From Powellomyces hirtus (Eukaryota; Chytridiomycota; Chytridiomycetes; Spizellomycetales; Powellomycetaceae): 64,000 bases of DNA. The DNA lies in contig JAHLKG010000035.1 in the NCBI GenBank assembly GCA_025526995.1, positions 1 to 64,000 on the forward strand, in the 5' to 3' direction. This document shows positions 18,941-30,490 of the stretch, one piece after another. Under the pieces are notes generated by a model. That model had not been told where the DNA came from and ran no database searches. It saw only the letters and a list, made by a program, of their open reading frames with translations. Position 1 is the stretch's first letter; the number at the start of each line of letters is the position of its first letter. The position numbers and the translations under genes are program-made.

Positions 18941-20953
18941 ATGAGCGCTCATCCACATCTTGGAACTGGTGCCTTCAGATGTCTGTGAGCCAATGAGGAT
19001 GCTCACAATTGGAGGAGCTCGCTATTTTGTCCTCGTCATTGACGACAAGAGCAGGGCAGTCTTCCCCTATCTGCTCAAGACCAAGGCAGAGACGCTTCCG
19101 AGCTTCAAGATATTTGCTGCAGCAGCTGCAACAGAGACAGGATGATCGCTCAAGGTCCTTCAGTCTGACCATGGTGGAGAATACCTGTCCAAGGTCTTCT
19201 CAAACTTCTTGGGCATCTGACACCAGCTCAGCTCCATTGCCACACCTCAGCAGATTGGTGTTCTGAAGGGCATGAACAGGACGCTTGTTGAGATGGCTCG
19301 ATGCTTGCTGCTCCAAGCTGGACTTCTCTACAAGTTCTGGCATACCTGAGGAACTGCAGCCCCGCTCAAGCTCTCCACAACAAAGGCCACACCCTGGCAG
19401 ATCTGGACAGGCACTCATCCAAACATTCAGCACCTCCGCATCTTTGGCTGTACAGCCTATGCTTCCATTCTCAAGAAGAACCAGCACAAGCTTGGTCCAA
19501 ACGCCACCAGGTGCATCTTCCTGGGCTACAGCCAGACTACAAAGGGCTATCGACTCTGAGACGATACAGCTGGCAAGCTGATTGAGAGCAGAGATGTCCG
19601 GTTTGATGAGGAGTCCCTTGTTGGAGATCCTGGCAGACCAGATCCTGCTGCCCAGGTTTCCCCTGAAATGGCAGATGAGCTGTCAGATGCTGAAGATGAC
19701 TTTTCTCAGCAAGGGGAGGTGCGGGAGGAAGCCTCCGAGCAGGGAGACAGTGGCTCTGAGCAAGGAGAGGCCTTTGAGGATGCTCAGGAGCACCAGCCCA
19801 GCCCTGTGGGAGCGATCCCATCTGCTCCCAGGAATCCCAAGGCCTCCAAAGTACCTGAACGGAGCTTAACCCGCATCCGACAGCCCCCTCAAGAGTACTG
19901 GAAGTCAGGAACTGGTCTGCTGGCTGAGGCAACGGGCCTGCTGGCTGAGGCTATTGCACCTGGAGAGGACAAACCTGCCTCCATCAAGGCTGCTCTCAAA
20001 GCCCCTGATGCAAGGCAGTGGGAGCAAGCAGCTCAAACCGAACTCGACAGCCTGCATGTCAACCACACCTGGGATCTCGTTCCCTTGCATGCAGGCTGTC
20101 AGCCCACCAAGTGCAAATGGGTCTTCAAGATCAAGAGAGCAGCAGATGGCACGCTCCAGCGCTACAAGGCCTGTCTGGTTGCCAAAGGCTTTTCTCAATG
20201 AGAGAGAGTTGATTACGGCGAGACCTTTGCCCCTGTGGCCAAGTTTGGCTCTGTCAGGACGGTTCTGGCTATTGCAGCCATTGAGGACATGGAACTGGCG
20301 CATATGGATGCTGTGACAGCATTCCTTAACCCCGACATTGAGGAAGAGATCTACATGGAGCAGCCTGAGGGCTTTGCCAGCTGGGCAGGAGGATCTGGTT
20401 TGCAGACTTTGTTGCAGCCGATACGGTCTCAAGCAGCCATCTCGCAACTGGAATCAGCTTCTTGATGCCTGCCTCAAGCAGCTGGGCTTTGTGCAGAGCA
20501 ATGCTGACAATTGCACCTACACTCTGCATGCACAAGACCCCAAAAGCGCCCTGTATCTGCTGATCTATGTGAACGGCACCCAAATCCATGGTGCAGATCA
20601 ACCACATCAAGACTGAGCTGTCCACCCGCCCCAGGCGTCGCATGGGGAGAGAAAGAGTACATGTAGCAAGCAAAAGGGTCCCAAACTGCATGGCAACAAT
20701 GAAAGGTCCTGTGGCTCTCTTGGAAGCATTATCAACTGAAAACCAGTCAGCACACCAATGGAGACCTCCCCTCGCTTGATCAAGGCCATGGAGCCCCAAA
20801 GCAATGAGGAGAGGGCCCAGATGCCCTACCGGAGTGCTGTTGGCAGCCTGATCTGGGCATGCTTGGCACTAGGCCCAATCTCGCAGGCTCTGTGGGCAAT
20901 TCATGGCCCCCTGGGCCTGGACACTGGCAAGCTGTGAAGCGCATTCTGCGCTA
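18941..20953 (+). pseudogene. Copia family C integrase-RT relic, second part
   Basis: Continues relic C after B2. Integrase pieces are readable in shifting frames: GGARYFVLVIDDKSRAVFPYL, then QSDHGGEYLSKVF near 19160-19200, then MNRTLVEMARCLL. Integrase C-terminus and an acidic Glu/Ser/Gln linker (19668-19870) follow, then RT (CKWVFKIKRAADG ~20115; DAVTAFLN ~20310). The RT active site reads YVNG near 20567 instead of YVDD. TGA at 20199-20201 replaces the CGA of the KGFSQRE motif. No chromodomain is visible in the linker. The relic ends at about 20953 within the RT/RNase H connection (WQAVKRILR), where an inverted C fragment begins. Confidence 0.78.
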
Positions 20954-21300
20954 GAAGGCACTGCGATCCTTTCCACTGCCATCCTGTCCATCAAAGCGGC
21001 ATGTTCCCTCATGCAGAAGCCTTGCAGTGAGGAACTCCATCATCAGGTCATCTGCCCTGGACTCCAGAGACACAATGAGTGACTCAAAGCTCTCCGGCAG
21101 GCTGTAGTGCAGCGTGGTGATGATGTCCTCACTGTCCACCTTTGCCCCAATTGCCTCCAGCTTTTGAGCTATCATCTTGACCTTGTTGATGTGTTCCAGC
21201 ATTCCATCACCATCCTCCATTACCACTGTCAGGAACTTGCATCTCAGATAGAGCTTGTTCACAATCCCCTCCCTCACATGCACCTCCTTCAGCTTCCTGC
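20954..21300 (-). pseudogene. Inverted Copia family C Gag fragment
   Basis: Minus-strand open stretch encoding about 110 residues of UBN2-type Gag (INKVKMIAQKLEAIGA, SLPESFESLIVSLESRADD, ARLLHEGTC). It is homologous to the start of relic C at 12738 on the opposite strand. Head-to-head placement directly after the end of C suggests rearrangement rather than two independent insertions. Confidence 0.75.
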
Positions 21301-21356
21301 AGACCTAAGCAGCAGTTGTAGGGCAATCCCTGGGGCTAGCCTAGCTCCATCAGTAG

Positions 21357-22620
21357 CTACCTGAGCCAGATTGGCTCTTTGCAGGCCTGAGTGAGCACCA
21401 TGCACTCTGCCTCAGTGTGGGACAGAGCCACAGTGGGCTGGCGTTTGCTTCGCCAGGCTACAGTGCCTCCAACCTTGAAGACAAAGCCAGTGGTGGAGCA
21501 TCTGGAGTCTTTGCAGCCAGCCCAGTCAGAGGCAGAGTACCCTTCCAGTTCTCCCAGCTCTAGAACACCGTCCAGGGTGCCTGACACATACTCTCTTGGT
21601 AGTCCAGGCCATAGGCGTTGGGTAAAACCCTTAGCTACAAGGCGAGCTTTGAATTTGTTGATAATACCATCCACATTGTGTTTGAGTGCAAAGACCCAGC
21701 GGGAATCCACAACGTTGGTGGGAGGGGCTGGACGGTCAACAACTGACCAGGTGTTGTTCAAGGTCAGAGAGTCAAGTTCGGCTTGCATAGCGGCTTCCCA
21801 GGAGACACGGTGGGGAGAAGCAAGGGCCTGCTTGAGAGTATTGGGCACATCGTAATTGCAAGGCACAGGAGTGGCTTCGGACGTAGCAGTAGATGTCTGG
21901 AAGGCATGGGTGTGTCAGGTGCGTGGTGAGTTGCCCAAGTCATTGTCGTCAAGGTATCGATTGAGAAGTTCGTGACAATGATCAAGCCAGTCTTCATCTT
22001 CCCAAGTGTTGTCAGAAGATGGATAACCTTTCCATTTGATGTAGAACTGGAGCTTGCCACGTTGGTGGCGATGCTGCATGATCTTCTCCACTTCATACTC
22101 GTCCTCAGATAAGCAAGATTCGTCAGAGGAGCTGCTGGCAGAGCCAGACGTGGGAAGGTCATTGCCAGTGGGTTTGTCAATGGGAAGGTTGGCCACTGTG
22201 AAGTCTTGGAGTTGATCCAAGGAAAGAGCCGCGTCCCAGAATAGTTTAGATTTGTCAAAACGAACATTGCGGGTTTCCACAATGGAGGAGGTGGCCGGAT
22301 TCCAAATACGGTAAATAGGTGAGGACAGCCATAGCCAACAAGAACGCCAGTCCATGAGCATGGAAGGAGCTTGTCCTTCATAGGAACTGGGGTTACATAG
22401 ACGGTGCACCTCATTGAAGGGGAACTCGAATATCCAGTTGAAGCCATTCTCGACAAAACCGTCACCAGCCGAGGCTGCACCCGCCGCCAAATGTTTCTAA
22501 CCAAGTACATCGGCTGGCCCAAACCTTTGTGGCAACCAGAAGCCAACCTTAGAGACACCGAAGCGTTCAAAATATGGAGAGTGAACAATTTCCCTCTTCC
22601 ACTTAGATAGCAGAACAAAG
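21357..22620 (-). pseudogene. Copia family F relic with chromodomain and RT-RNase H deletion fusion
   Basis: Minus-strand relic, distinct from A-D. From its 5' side: integrase C-terminus (YRIWNPATSSIVETRNVRFD, ~22245-22305), a Ser/Asp-rich linker, then a chromodomain at about 21960-22105 (YEVEKI, YIKWKGY, NTWE) with the Tyr, Trp and Tyr expected of the methyl-lysine cage. RT then starts (SWEAAMQAELDSL, WVFALKHNVDG, KARLVAKGFTQR) but jumps at about 21590 straight into RNase H (LEGYSASDWAGCKDSR, TVAWRSKRQPTVALSHTEAE). Most of RT, including YxDD, is deleted while the frame stays open. The integrase part is in other frames upstream. Confidence 0.75.
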
Positions 22621-22911
22621 CAATAGCTCCCTGTTCACATGGATAAAGCCGCTTAGGAGCCGCTCCCTGTCCAGGCTATAAGCCAAACCCATACCGAGCC
22701 CGACGGGGTTTTGAAGCACCAATCTACTCGATGGAGAGATTGACGCCAATGTAAGCTCAAGCGCTGCACCAGGAGCTGACACCATATGGGAGCTCGTCCT
22801 ATGGCAAGCCAGCAACTGACGCCGCATGGGGGGGAGCTCGACCTGCGACTCAGTAACCCCATGCCTCCTGCCCTAAAGCCCAAGAGGCAAAGGGGGGTGT
22901 GAGATGGCATA
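22621..22911. other. Unassigned sequence
   Basis: No coding sequence, repeat or RNA gene that I recognise. It lies between two Copia relics on opposite strands and is probably further decayed element sequence. Confidence 0.4.
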
Positions 22912-23652
22912 ATGGCTGCTCCGGCATCCAGCTTGGCACTGGCTATTGGGGTTCCCACTATCCTCTCTTTGGGAGACTATCTCCTTTGGCATGCTCAACT
23001 TGGTCACCCTTTCTATGACCGCTTTAAAGAGGGGTCACCGCTTTACCTCTTGCCTTCACTTTACCGCCTTCAGATGTCATCCCTCTTTGTGCTGAATGTG
23101 CCATCGGCAAGGACCATAGAGTGGCCAAACCCAAAGTCAACCCCACCTTCTATCTTGACAATTCCGGCCTGATTCACGTTGATCTCTTTGGTCCAGTTTC
23201 AACTCCTTCCCTGTGAGGAGCTAGCTATTGTCTGGTTATCCTTGACCAAGACACACATTATTCCAAGAGCTACTTCTTAAAGGACAAATCGGCCCACACC
23301 GTCCTTTCCTGCCTATTGGATTATGCTGCCCTCTACAAGACCCAACGTGGCTAACCTATCAAGCACGCCCACACAGATCAAGGCTCTGAATTCCTCAACG
23401 ATGTGATTCAGGGTTGGAGTGCTTCCCAAGGCATCATCTGGAACACCACGGCTGCTTATTTTTCCTTCCAAAATCTGGTTGAATGTACTCATCGTACCCT
23501 TGCAGACATGGGACGTACACTGCTACATGCAGCTCATTTCACTCTGGATTTCTGGGCTGAAGCTTGAAATACCGCAAACTATCTACGTAACTGTTTGCCG
23601 GCCCATGGATATATCAAGATGCCTTTTGAAGCTTGGACTGGCATCATACCTA
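22912..23652 (+). pseudogene. Copia family H integrase relic
   Basis: Plus-strand relic starting near the GAG-pre-integrase motif (LLWHAQLGHPFYDRFK ~22978) and continuing through the integrase core: HVDLFGPVSTPSL (~23178), HTDQGSEFLNDVIQG (~23370) and VECTHRTLADMGRTLLHAAHFTLDFWAEA (~23482). In-frame stops occur near 23215, 23353 and 23565. The third catalytic residue is preserved as Glu in VECTHRT. The relic is cut at 23652 by the B3 LTR. Confidence 0.72.
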
Positions 23653-24152
23653 TATTGAGACGTCTTGACATCTACAAACAGGAACTCAGCATACCAGATA
23701 GGTTGCTAGGTTGTTGTCAAGACTTGCAGAGGGTCTGAAGGTGCTTCCCAAGGTAGGGAAGGTCGCCTGTAGTATTTGGCAGAGTGTACTAGACAAGTAG
23801 AGTGTGTTGGACTGTTATTATATTGGTTGGGGATGCCCAGAGGGCGTCCTTTTATAACAATTTGGATCATAGTACATGTGTAGTGACAATCTAACTGTGC
23901 CCTAGCTTGGCCAAGACGGCCCTGGCCTGGCCTAGTATTGTTCCCAATCACAGGGTGTCTTTTTGCCTTTTCTTGGCGCTTCTATCAGCGCTCCAGACGT
24001 GTTCTAGGCCTTCCCAGGCCCTCTCCAGCTATTCTGGATCGTTCTAGACCATTCTGGACCATTCCAGACCATTCTAGACACAAGTGGATGTCCTCCCACA
24101 TGTCCCGTGTACTCTAAGTCCTCCCAGAGGCGCCCACAGGTAGATTTCAACA
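23653..24152 (-). repeat. 3' LTR of B3
   Basis: 500 bp; its outer end is mutated (TATTGAG for TGTTGAG). Several further changes separate it from B1. Confidence 0.9.
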
Positions 24153-24159
24153 CTCCCAC

Positions 24160-26828
24160 TCACGAAACATGTTTTGTGATCCCACAGGCGTCCCTCAGTT
24201 TCAAGAACTGATCCCTAGCCAGTGGTTTTGTCAAGATGTCTGCAACCATGTCCTGAGTCGAGAGATACTCTAATGCAATCTCCAAGCGTCCTAGTGCTTC
24301 TCTGATAAAGTGGTACCTCACTTCATTGTGTTTGGTGCTGGCATGCAGTGTTGGGTTCTTAGCAAGAGCAATGGCACCCTGGTTGTCCTCAAAGAGCATT
24401 GTGGGTCCATCCTGCTTGAATCCAAGCTCCCCTGCAAGCAGACGAAGCCAGACACCTTCCTTGATGCACTGGGCTAGGGCCATGTACTCTGCTTCCGTGC
24501 TTGAAAGGGCTACAGTGGTCTGCCGCTTGGATTGCCAGGTGATAGGCCCGTTGAACATGAAGATGAATCCAGTGGTTGATCTCCTTGTGTCCAAACATCC
24601 AGCATAGTCGGAATCCGAGTATCCAACCAGCTTCCTAGGCTCAGAGACATTCTCTTTGCCTCCCAGAAGGATTCCAAGTTCGCTTGTGCCCTTCAGGTAT
24701 CTGATGATCCGCTTGGCAGCACTCCAATGCTCCTTTCCAGGCTTTGCGAGGTACTTGGACACAATTCCAACTGCAGCAGCAATGTCAGGGCGTGTTCCTA
24801 GCATGGCATAGATCAAACTGCCCACTGCATTCCTGTATGGCACAGAGCTCATCTCCAGCTCATCCGTCTCATTCTGAGGTGCCATGTTGTTTCTGAGGTG
24901 CAGTCCATGTTCCATAGGCGTGGCGTGAACCTTGGCATCTCCCATGTTGAATTTCGAAACGACCTCTTCAACATACTTCTTCTGAGACAACCAGATGGTG
25001 CGGGTGCTTCTGCTCCGTCTGATGTGAATCCCAAGGAAGTAATTCAGCTCTCCAAGGTCTGTCATCTCAAAAGCTCGCCTCAGCTCCTTCTTGACATCCC
25101 CCAGCTGTTCCTTGCTTGATGAGGCCACAATGAGGTCGTCCACATAGATCAGAATGTACTCTGTTGTCCCATTCTGACTCCTGTAGTACATGCAAGGCTC
25201 TGCAGTCGACTGCACAAAGCCCATACACTTCGGTTTGTGGTCTATCTTGTGGTTGAAGCGCCTTGCTGATTGCTTGAGGCCGTAGAGGGGTCTCCCAAGC
25301 TTGCAGACCCGTCCAGGATGCTTGGAATCCTCAAAGCCCTCCGGTTGGCGCATGTAGATCACATAGTTCAGATCCCCTTGCAAGAATGCTGTCTTCACGT
25401 CCATCTGATGTGCTTCCAAGTCGTCTGTGGCAATAATGAAGAACAGCAGTCTCATGGGACCAAACTTGGCAACAGGAGCAAACGTCTCCTGATAGTCCAA
25501 TCCCTCTCTCTGAGAGGATCCCTTGGCAACAAGTCTTGCCTTGTATCTGTCAAGCTCTCCTGTGTCCTTCAGCTTTCGTTTGAAGACCCACTTGCATCCA
25601 ATAGCTTTTCTGCCCATTGGCAGATCCACAAGTTGCCATGTCCCATTCTTGGCAAGAGCATCCATCTCTTCCTGAGCGGCCTGACGCCATTGTGAAGCAT
25701 CTGGCATGGTCTGGCTCTCCTTGTAGCTTGTGGGCTCGTTTGTGACAAAGAAGACAGCATAGGCAACTGCAGCAACGTTTGCAGCATTGCTTGAAGCCTT
25801 CCACCACTCTCCTGGCAGCTTCCTGAGTCTTTTGGGGGTTGGAGAAGGCTCTGCAGCACTCTCATAGTCAGAGTATGGCTCAGGGGTCCGTTCCCTCACG
25901 TTCTCCTCTCCCTCTGACATGTCTGTGTCCTCAGAGTCGTTACTGACATCCTGCAGCTCGTCACTGACATCCTGCAGCTTCATTTCAGGCCCAATTCCCA
26001 CTTCCAGGCTCTCAGCAGGCACTTGTGGCATCTGAGCAGACTGGAGGGATGGAATGAAGCTCTTCTCATCGAATTTGACACTTCTGGAGAACAGGATCTT
26101 CTTAGTCTGTACGTCCATAAGCCAGTATTCCTTGCAGTGGGAGCTATATCTCAGCATGATGCACTTGACGGCAGCATCATCCAGCTTCTGGCGCTTGTTG
26201 GGTTGAATGTAGGCATAGGCAATGCATCCAAACGTCCACAAATGTCCCAGAGATGGTGGGATACCATGGAACATCTCATAAGGCATCTTGGGGCATGCAA
26301 CAGTGGGAGATCTGTTCCTCAGATAGACTGCTGTCATGATTGCTTCTCCCCAGAAATGCTTGTCCAAGCCTGACTGCGCCAACAAACATCTCCCCATCTC
26401 CACAAGGGTATGGTTGGCTCGTTCAGCAACACCATTTTGCTGTGGAGTATTTACTGAACTCCTCTGATGCTGTGTGCCCTTCTCCTTGAAGTGGTCCCTT
26501 AGCAAGTTGCTAATGTATCCGCCTCCTGGGTCGGATCTGACAGCTTTGATCTGCTTTCCATGTAGGGGGACGAGTGCTGCTTCCAGCTCCTGATAGTGCT
26601 TAGCAACTTCTCCCTTGGTCTTCAAAAGGCAAACATGGAAATATCTCGTCTTGTCATCAATGAATGTGACGAAATAGCGATATCCAGTGATTGTGGGTGG
26701 TTCAACTGGTCCCCAAACATCTGTGTGGATCAATCCCAGCTTCTCTGATGCTCTGGAGGCCTGTGCCTTGGGGAATGGCACTCTGCTTGCTTTGCTGAGT
26801 GCACAAGTGTCACAAATGCTCAAGCTCC
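24160..26828 (-). pseudogene. B3 pol, C-terminal part
   Basis: Open for about 890 codons from the pre-integrase Cys motif (ICDTCALSKASR) through integrase (DVWGPVEP; RSDPGGGYISN, in which the Glu after GG is Gly; GVAERANHT), the acidic linker with two LQDVSDE-type units, RT (YVDD intact near 25133) and RNase H (STEAEY, STKHNEVRYHF). It begins where A2 is inserted, so it has no start of its own apart from a Met contributed by the A2 LTR. The N-terminal part is at 32591-33979. Confidence 0.9.
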
Positions 26829-27193
26829 TATTGGAATGTTGAGCTTGCGTACTCAACGTTAGTCCTTACATTAGATCCTAATTTGGAATCTCCGGCTAGA
26901 ACGCGTGACCGTGATACCGGTAACGCTAAGAGCTGAATTGGATCACGTGTGATCACGTGATTGGAGAAAAAGTAGATTAGAACGCTCGAAGCGAGACATT
27001 ACCGATAAGACTTTAAGACATAAAAATACATTCACATACATTACATCTCCGTGCATCTGACAACGCTACATCGTCATCTGCATCACAGAAGAGCTCTGTA
27101 AACCCCCTTTACGAAGTATACTGGAGGCCACATCGAATTCGGCCAATCCTCTGCATTTCCGATAAAGTACTGGAAACGCCGATATCTCCATTA
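26829..27193 (+). repeat. 5' LTR of A2
   Basis: 365 bp. CACGTG motifs are at 26944-26949 and 26955-26960. It is followed by the PBS at 27194-27207 (GGTTATGAGCCCTG). Confidence 0.93.
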
Positions 27194-29216
27194 GGTTATG
27201 AGCCCTGAGACCGGTCGAATTCGAATCATTCTCCCTTCGTAAAACCTGTAAACTACAAGTCTTCCGTCAAATTCAAGTGCCAAGAAAGTACTGAGCACAC
27301 CGTCAAGATGCCTACTGCAAGATCTCCCATTCTAGGAGTGCAGACCCGCCAACAAGCCCGTCAAGCCACACGAGAAGCCCAACGGGGTCCTGACGCTGAA
27401 GAAGACGTTAATATCGATGCCTTGATCTATCATGATTCCCACGACGCAGATGCCGATGTGGATGAGATGAATCATGGAGAAATTCATGCAGACTCGGCGA
27501 TAGTACCGTCCGAAGTACCGACTGACATTGTCATGGAAATTCTGCAGAGGTTCAAGATGGAAATCCACGAAAAGCTCGACCATCGGATGGACAGGTTGGA
27601 GAGGACTTTATAGACTAGTTCAAACCCGCTCGCTACATCAACTTCCCATCAACAACCCGAGAAGTACGAAAAGCCTCATATCGGTGGTCATCCTATGGCC
27701 GTTTCACCGATGAGAAGCCCAAAAGCGGGCCTTGAGTACCCTTTTCTACATCAACACATTACTCACAGCGAAGTTGAAGCCCCAGTTGCCCCTCACTTTC
27801 GTCTGTCTTCCCCAATGGAGAGCACAACAACTACGAGCAGCAGAAAGAGCGATGATCGAGATGCACAATGTACATCATTCGCATACTTCAAATCTGCAAT
27901 CGATGCAGTATCTACATTCGACGGGACGGGAAATCTCTCAAAACTCGCCGACTTCGTCAATCAACTTACTCTAGTCTTTCGCCTAAAACCTGTATCTGAA
28001 GAAGAACAACTCTCATTCATCTTCACGAAGCTCTCTGGCGAAGCAAAACAATGGTATTGTAATCACCAGAAAGATGCCGAACAAGGGATGGTGGAGCCCA
28101 TCACGGATTGGGAATCCTTCAAGCCTCCCTTCCTCTCGCGTTACCAACCAAGCGATCACGAAGAAACTTTGCTCACTCAACTTGAAAGACTCCGACAAGG
28201 AAGTCATTCCATCTCGCAGTACAATACCTCATTCACGAAGATTACAAGTCAAATCCCCTTGAAGGTGCCGTTCGAAATCTACAAGTGGTTCTATCTTCGC
28301 GGAATGAATGAACATCATGCAGAGCTCGTCAGAACTCAAAGTTTCAAGGATCTCCATGGCCTCATGGCAGCGGCCAAGCGTCTGGATAACGGTAGTAACA
28401 AGAGTAACCAAAACAACCGTTTCGCCAAGAAGAGCGAAAACGTCGCGCTCGAAGCCCAACCTTCAAAGAAAGACGGCTCAAGTCACAAGAAGACCGACGC
28501 AAAGAAGACCACAGACTCAAAGAAGAGACAGAACTTCCCCTGTTGGTTATGCAATTCGAATGAACATACCCCATTCAATTGTCCCCTCAAAGCCAAGGCA
28601 GTCGAAGCCTTAAAACCCGCTGCTAATGCCAACATTGCAGAAGCACATAACGCCATTACACTGGCTTACCTGGATTCGGGCTGCTCACAGCACATGACGA
28701 ATGACATTTCCATTCTCGAATCCTACGAAGAGCACTCAACGCACGTCAGATTTGGAAACAACGCCTTTCTCGATGCCAAAGCAAAAGGGAACGCTATCTT
28801 GAAGCTTTCAGATGGAGATGTACCCCTCACAGATGTTCTCTATGTTCCGAAGCTCGCCAAGACTCTCATCTCGGTCTCCGCACTCACCAAAGATGGAAAG
28901 AGAGTCACCTTTGAAGATGAGAGCGCCATCATTCAAGACTGCAATGGCACTACGAACGACATCACCCTACCTCTCGTTCAAGGAATGTATCACATCTCGC
29001 CAACTCCGATGGCTTTCGTTACTCAAACTCGCTCAAGGACACACGCGTCCAATGTACCGACACACGCGCCAAAAAATACATCTACCGAATTGACAAAATG
29101 GACAAACGCGTCCAATGTACCGACACACGCGTCCGATACATCGATTCAAGCACTCAACCTGTTGACAGATGCTACCGGTATGGCGGTCACGCGTTCTACC
29201 CCGCTCCAAGCCACGT

Positions 29217-29414
29217 CGGAGGGGCCGGCTGCCCCAAATGGGGGGCCAGCCGGCTGCATACTCTCCAGTGAGGGGGCTGGCCGCCCCAATTTGGGGCTGG
29301 CCAGCCCCCCACTGGAGAGTGAGAGTTGTGGGTGCTGTGGTGGGGGGCCAGCCGCCCCAAAAGCACCGGATGATGCTGAGGATGGTGCCCCCTCGGGGGC
29401 ACCATCCGCCGATG
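29217..29414 (+). repeat. GC-rich palindrome cluster inside A2 pol
   Basis: Same palindromes as A1 9185-9370, with small changes and an enlarged Ala-codon (GCC) run. A direct repeat lies just upstream (29040-29140, ACGCGTCCAATGTACCGACA units), which lengthens the spacer by about 36 residues relative to A1. The frame stays open. Confidence 0.75.
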
Positions 29415-30357
29415 GCGCCGCCGCCGCCGCCGCTGCTTCGGCGGCTTCTTCTGGGGCTTGTTCTGGTCCCTTTTCTCCTGTCAACAAAGGAACCCTCTGG
29501 CATCACCGATTGGGCCATCCAGGCACTCACATCATGAAGCAACTCAAGCTCCCAATGACCAACGAAGTCTGCAAAGGCTGCGAGTTTGGTAAGCACAAGC
29601 GCTCACCATTCAACGGTACAATGACACGGTCCAAGACACCACTCGATCGCCTACATTTCGACCTAAACGGTCCGCACATACCCGCAGTTGGCGATGAGAA
29701 ATATGCCCTCGTTGTGATCGATGACTATTCATGCTTCACCTGGATCTTCTTCTTGAAGACGAAGAGCGAATCTACTGCAAAATTGATTGAATTCATCACT
29801 TTCATCGAAAAACAGACCAACGAAAGGGTCAGACGACTTCATTCCAATCGACGGGGGGAGTTTGTCAATCACGATCTGAAAGAATTCATTTCGAAAAAGG
29901 GCATTCTGCACGAACTCACCGCTGCAGATTCCCCACAGTCTAACAGTGTAGCTGAAAGGTTCAACCTCACCCTGTTCGACACCACTCGTTCATTGGAACA
30001 CTCATACGGCATCCCGAAACAACTCTGGACCGAGTTAGCGGCTACATCAGTCTACTTACGGAATCGCCTACCCCACAAGTCCAATAACAACATCTTGCCG
30101 TACGAACGGCTCAACGGCAAAGAGCCCTCACTTTCTCACCTTTGTGTGATTTGGGCCGATGCCTTTGTGCATCTCGTCAAGAGAAAACAAGTCTCAAAGT
30201 TGGCACCGCGCACCACACGTCTCAAACTAAACGGTTACGAATTTGACGGCGCTTACCGCTGTTGGGATGACAACCGTCAAGAAATAGTCATTTCTCGCGA
30301 TGTAACGTTCGACGAAAACTCAGCACTCGAACTCGCAAAAGACTACATTCCCCCCGA

Positions 30358-30490
30358 AGAACTCTACGAAGTCGAAGAGATTCTCGACTCACGTGATGGC
30401 CCGGAAGGCCCCAAATTCCTCTGCAAATGGCTAGGATTCGAAGACGAAGATAATACATGGGAACCGCTCGAAAATGTCAATCATTTGACA
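30358..30490 (+). other. Chromodomain segment of A2
   Basis: Encodes YEVEEI, FLCKWLGF and NTWEPLENV, the core of a chromodomain, with Tyr, Trp and Phe at the three cage positions. It lies after the integrase C-terminal block (SRDVTFDE) and before the RT start (TYKQALSS). Known chromodomains of chromoviruses bind methylated histone H3 and guide integration; the same role here is inference. Confidence 0.85.
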
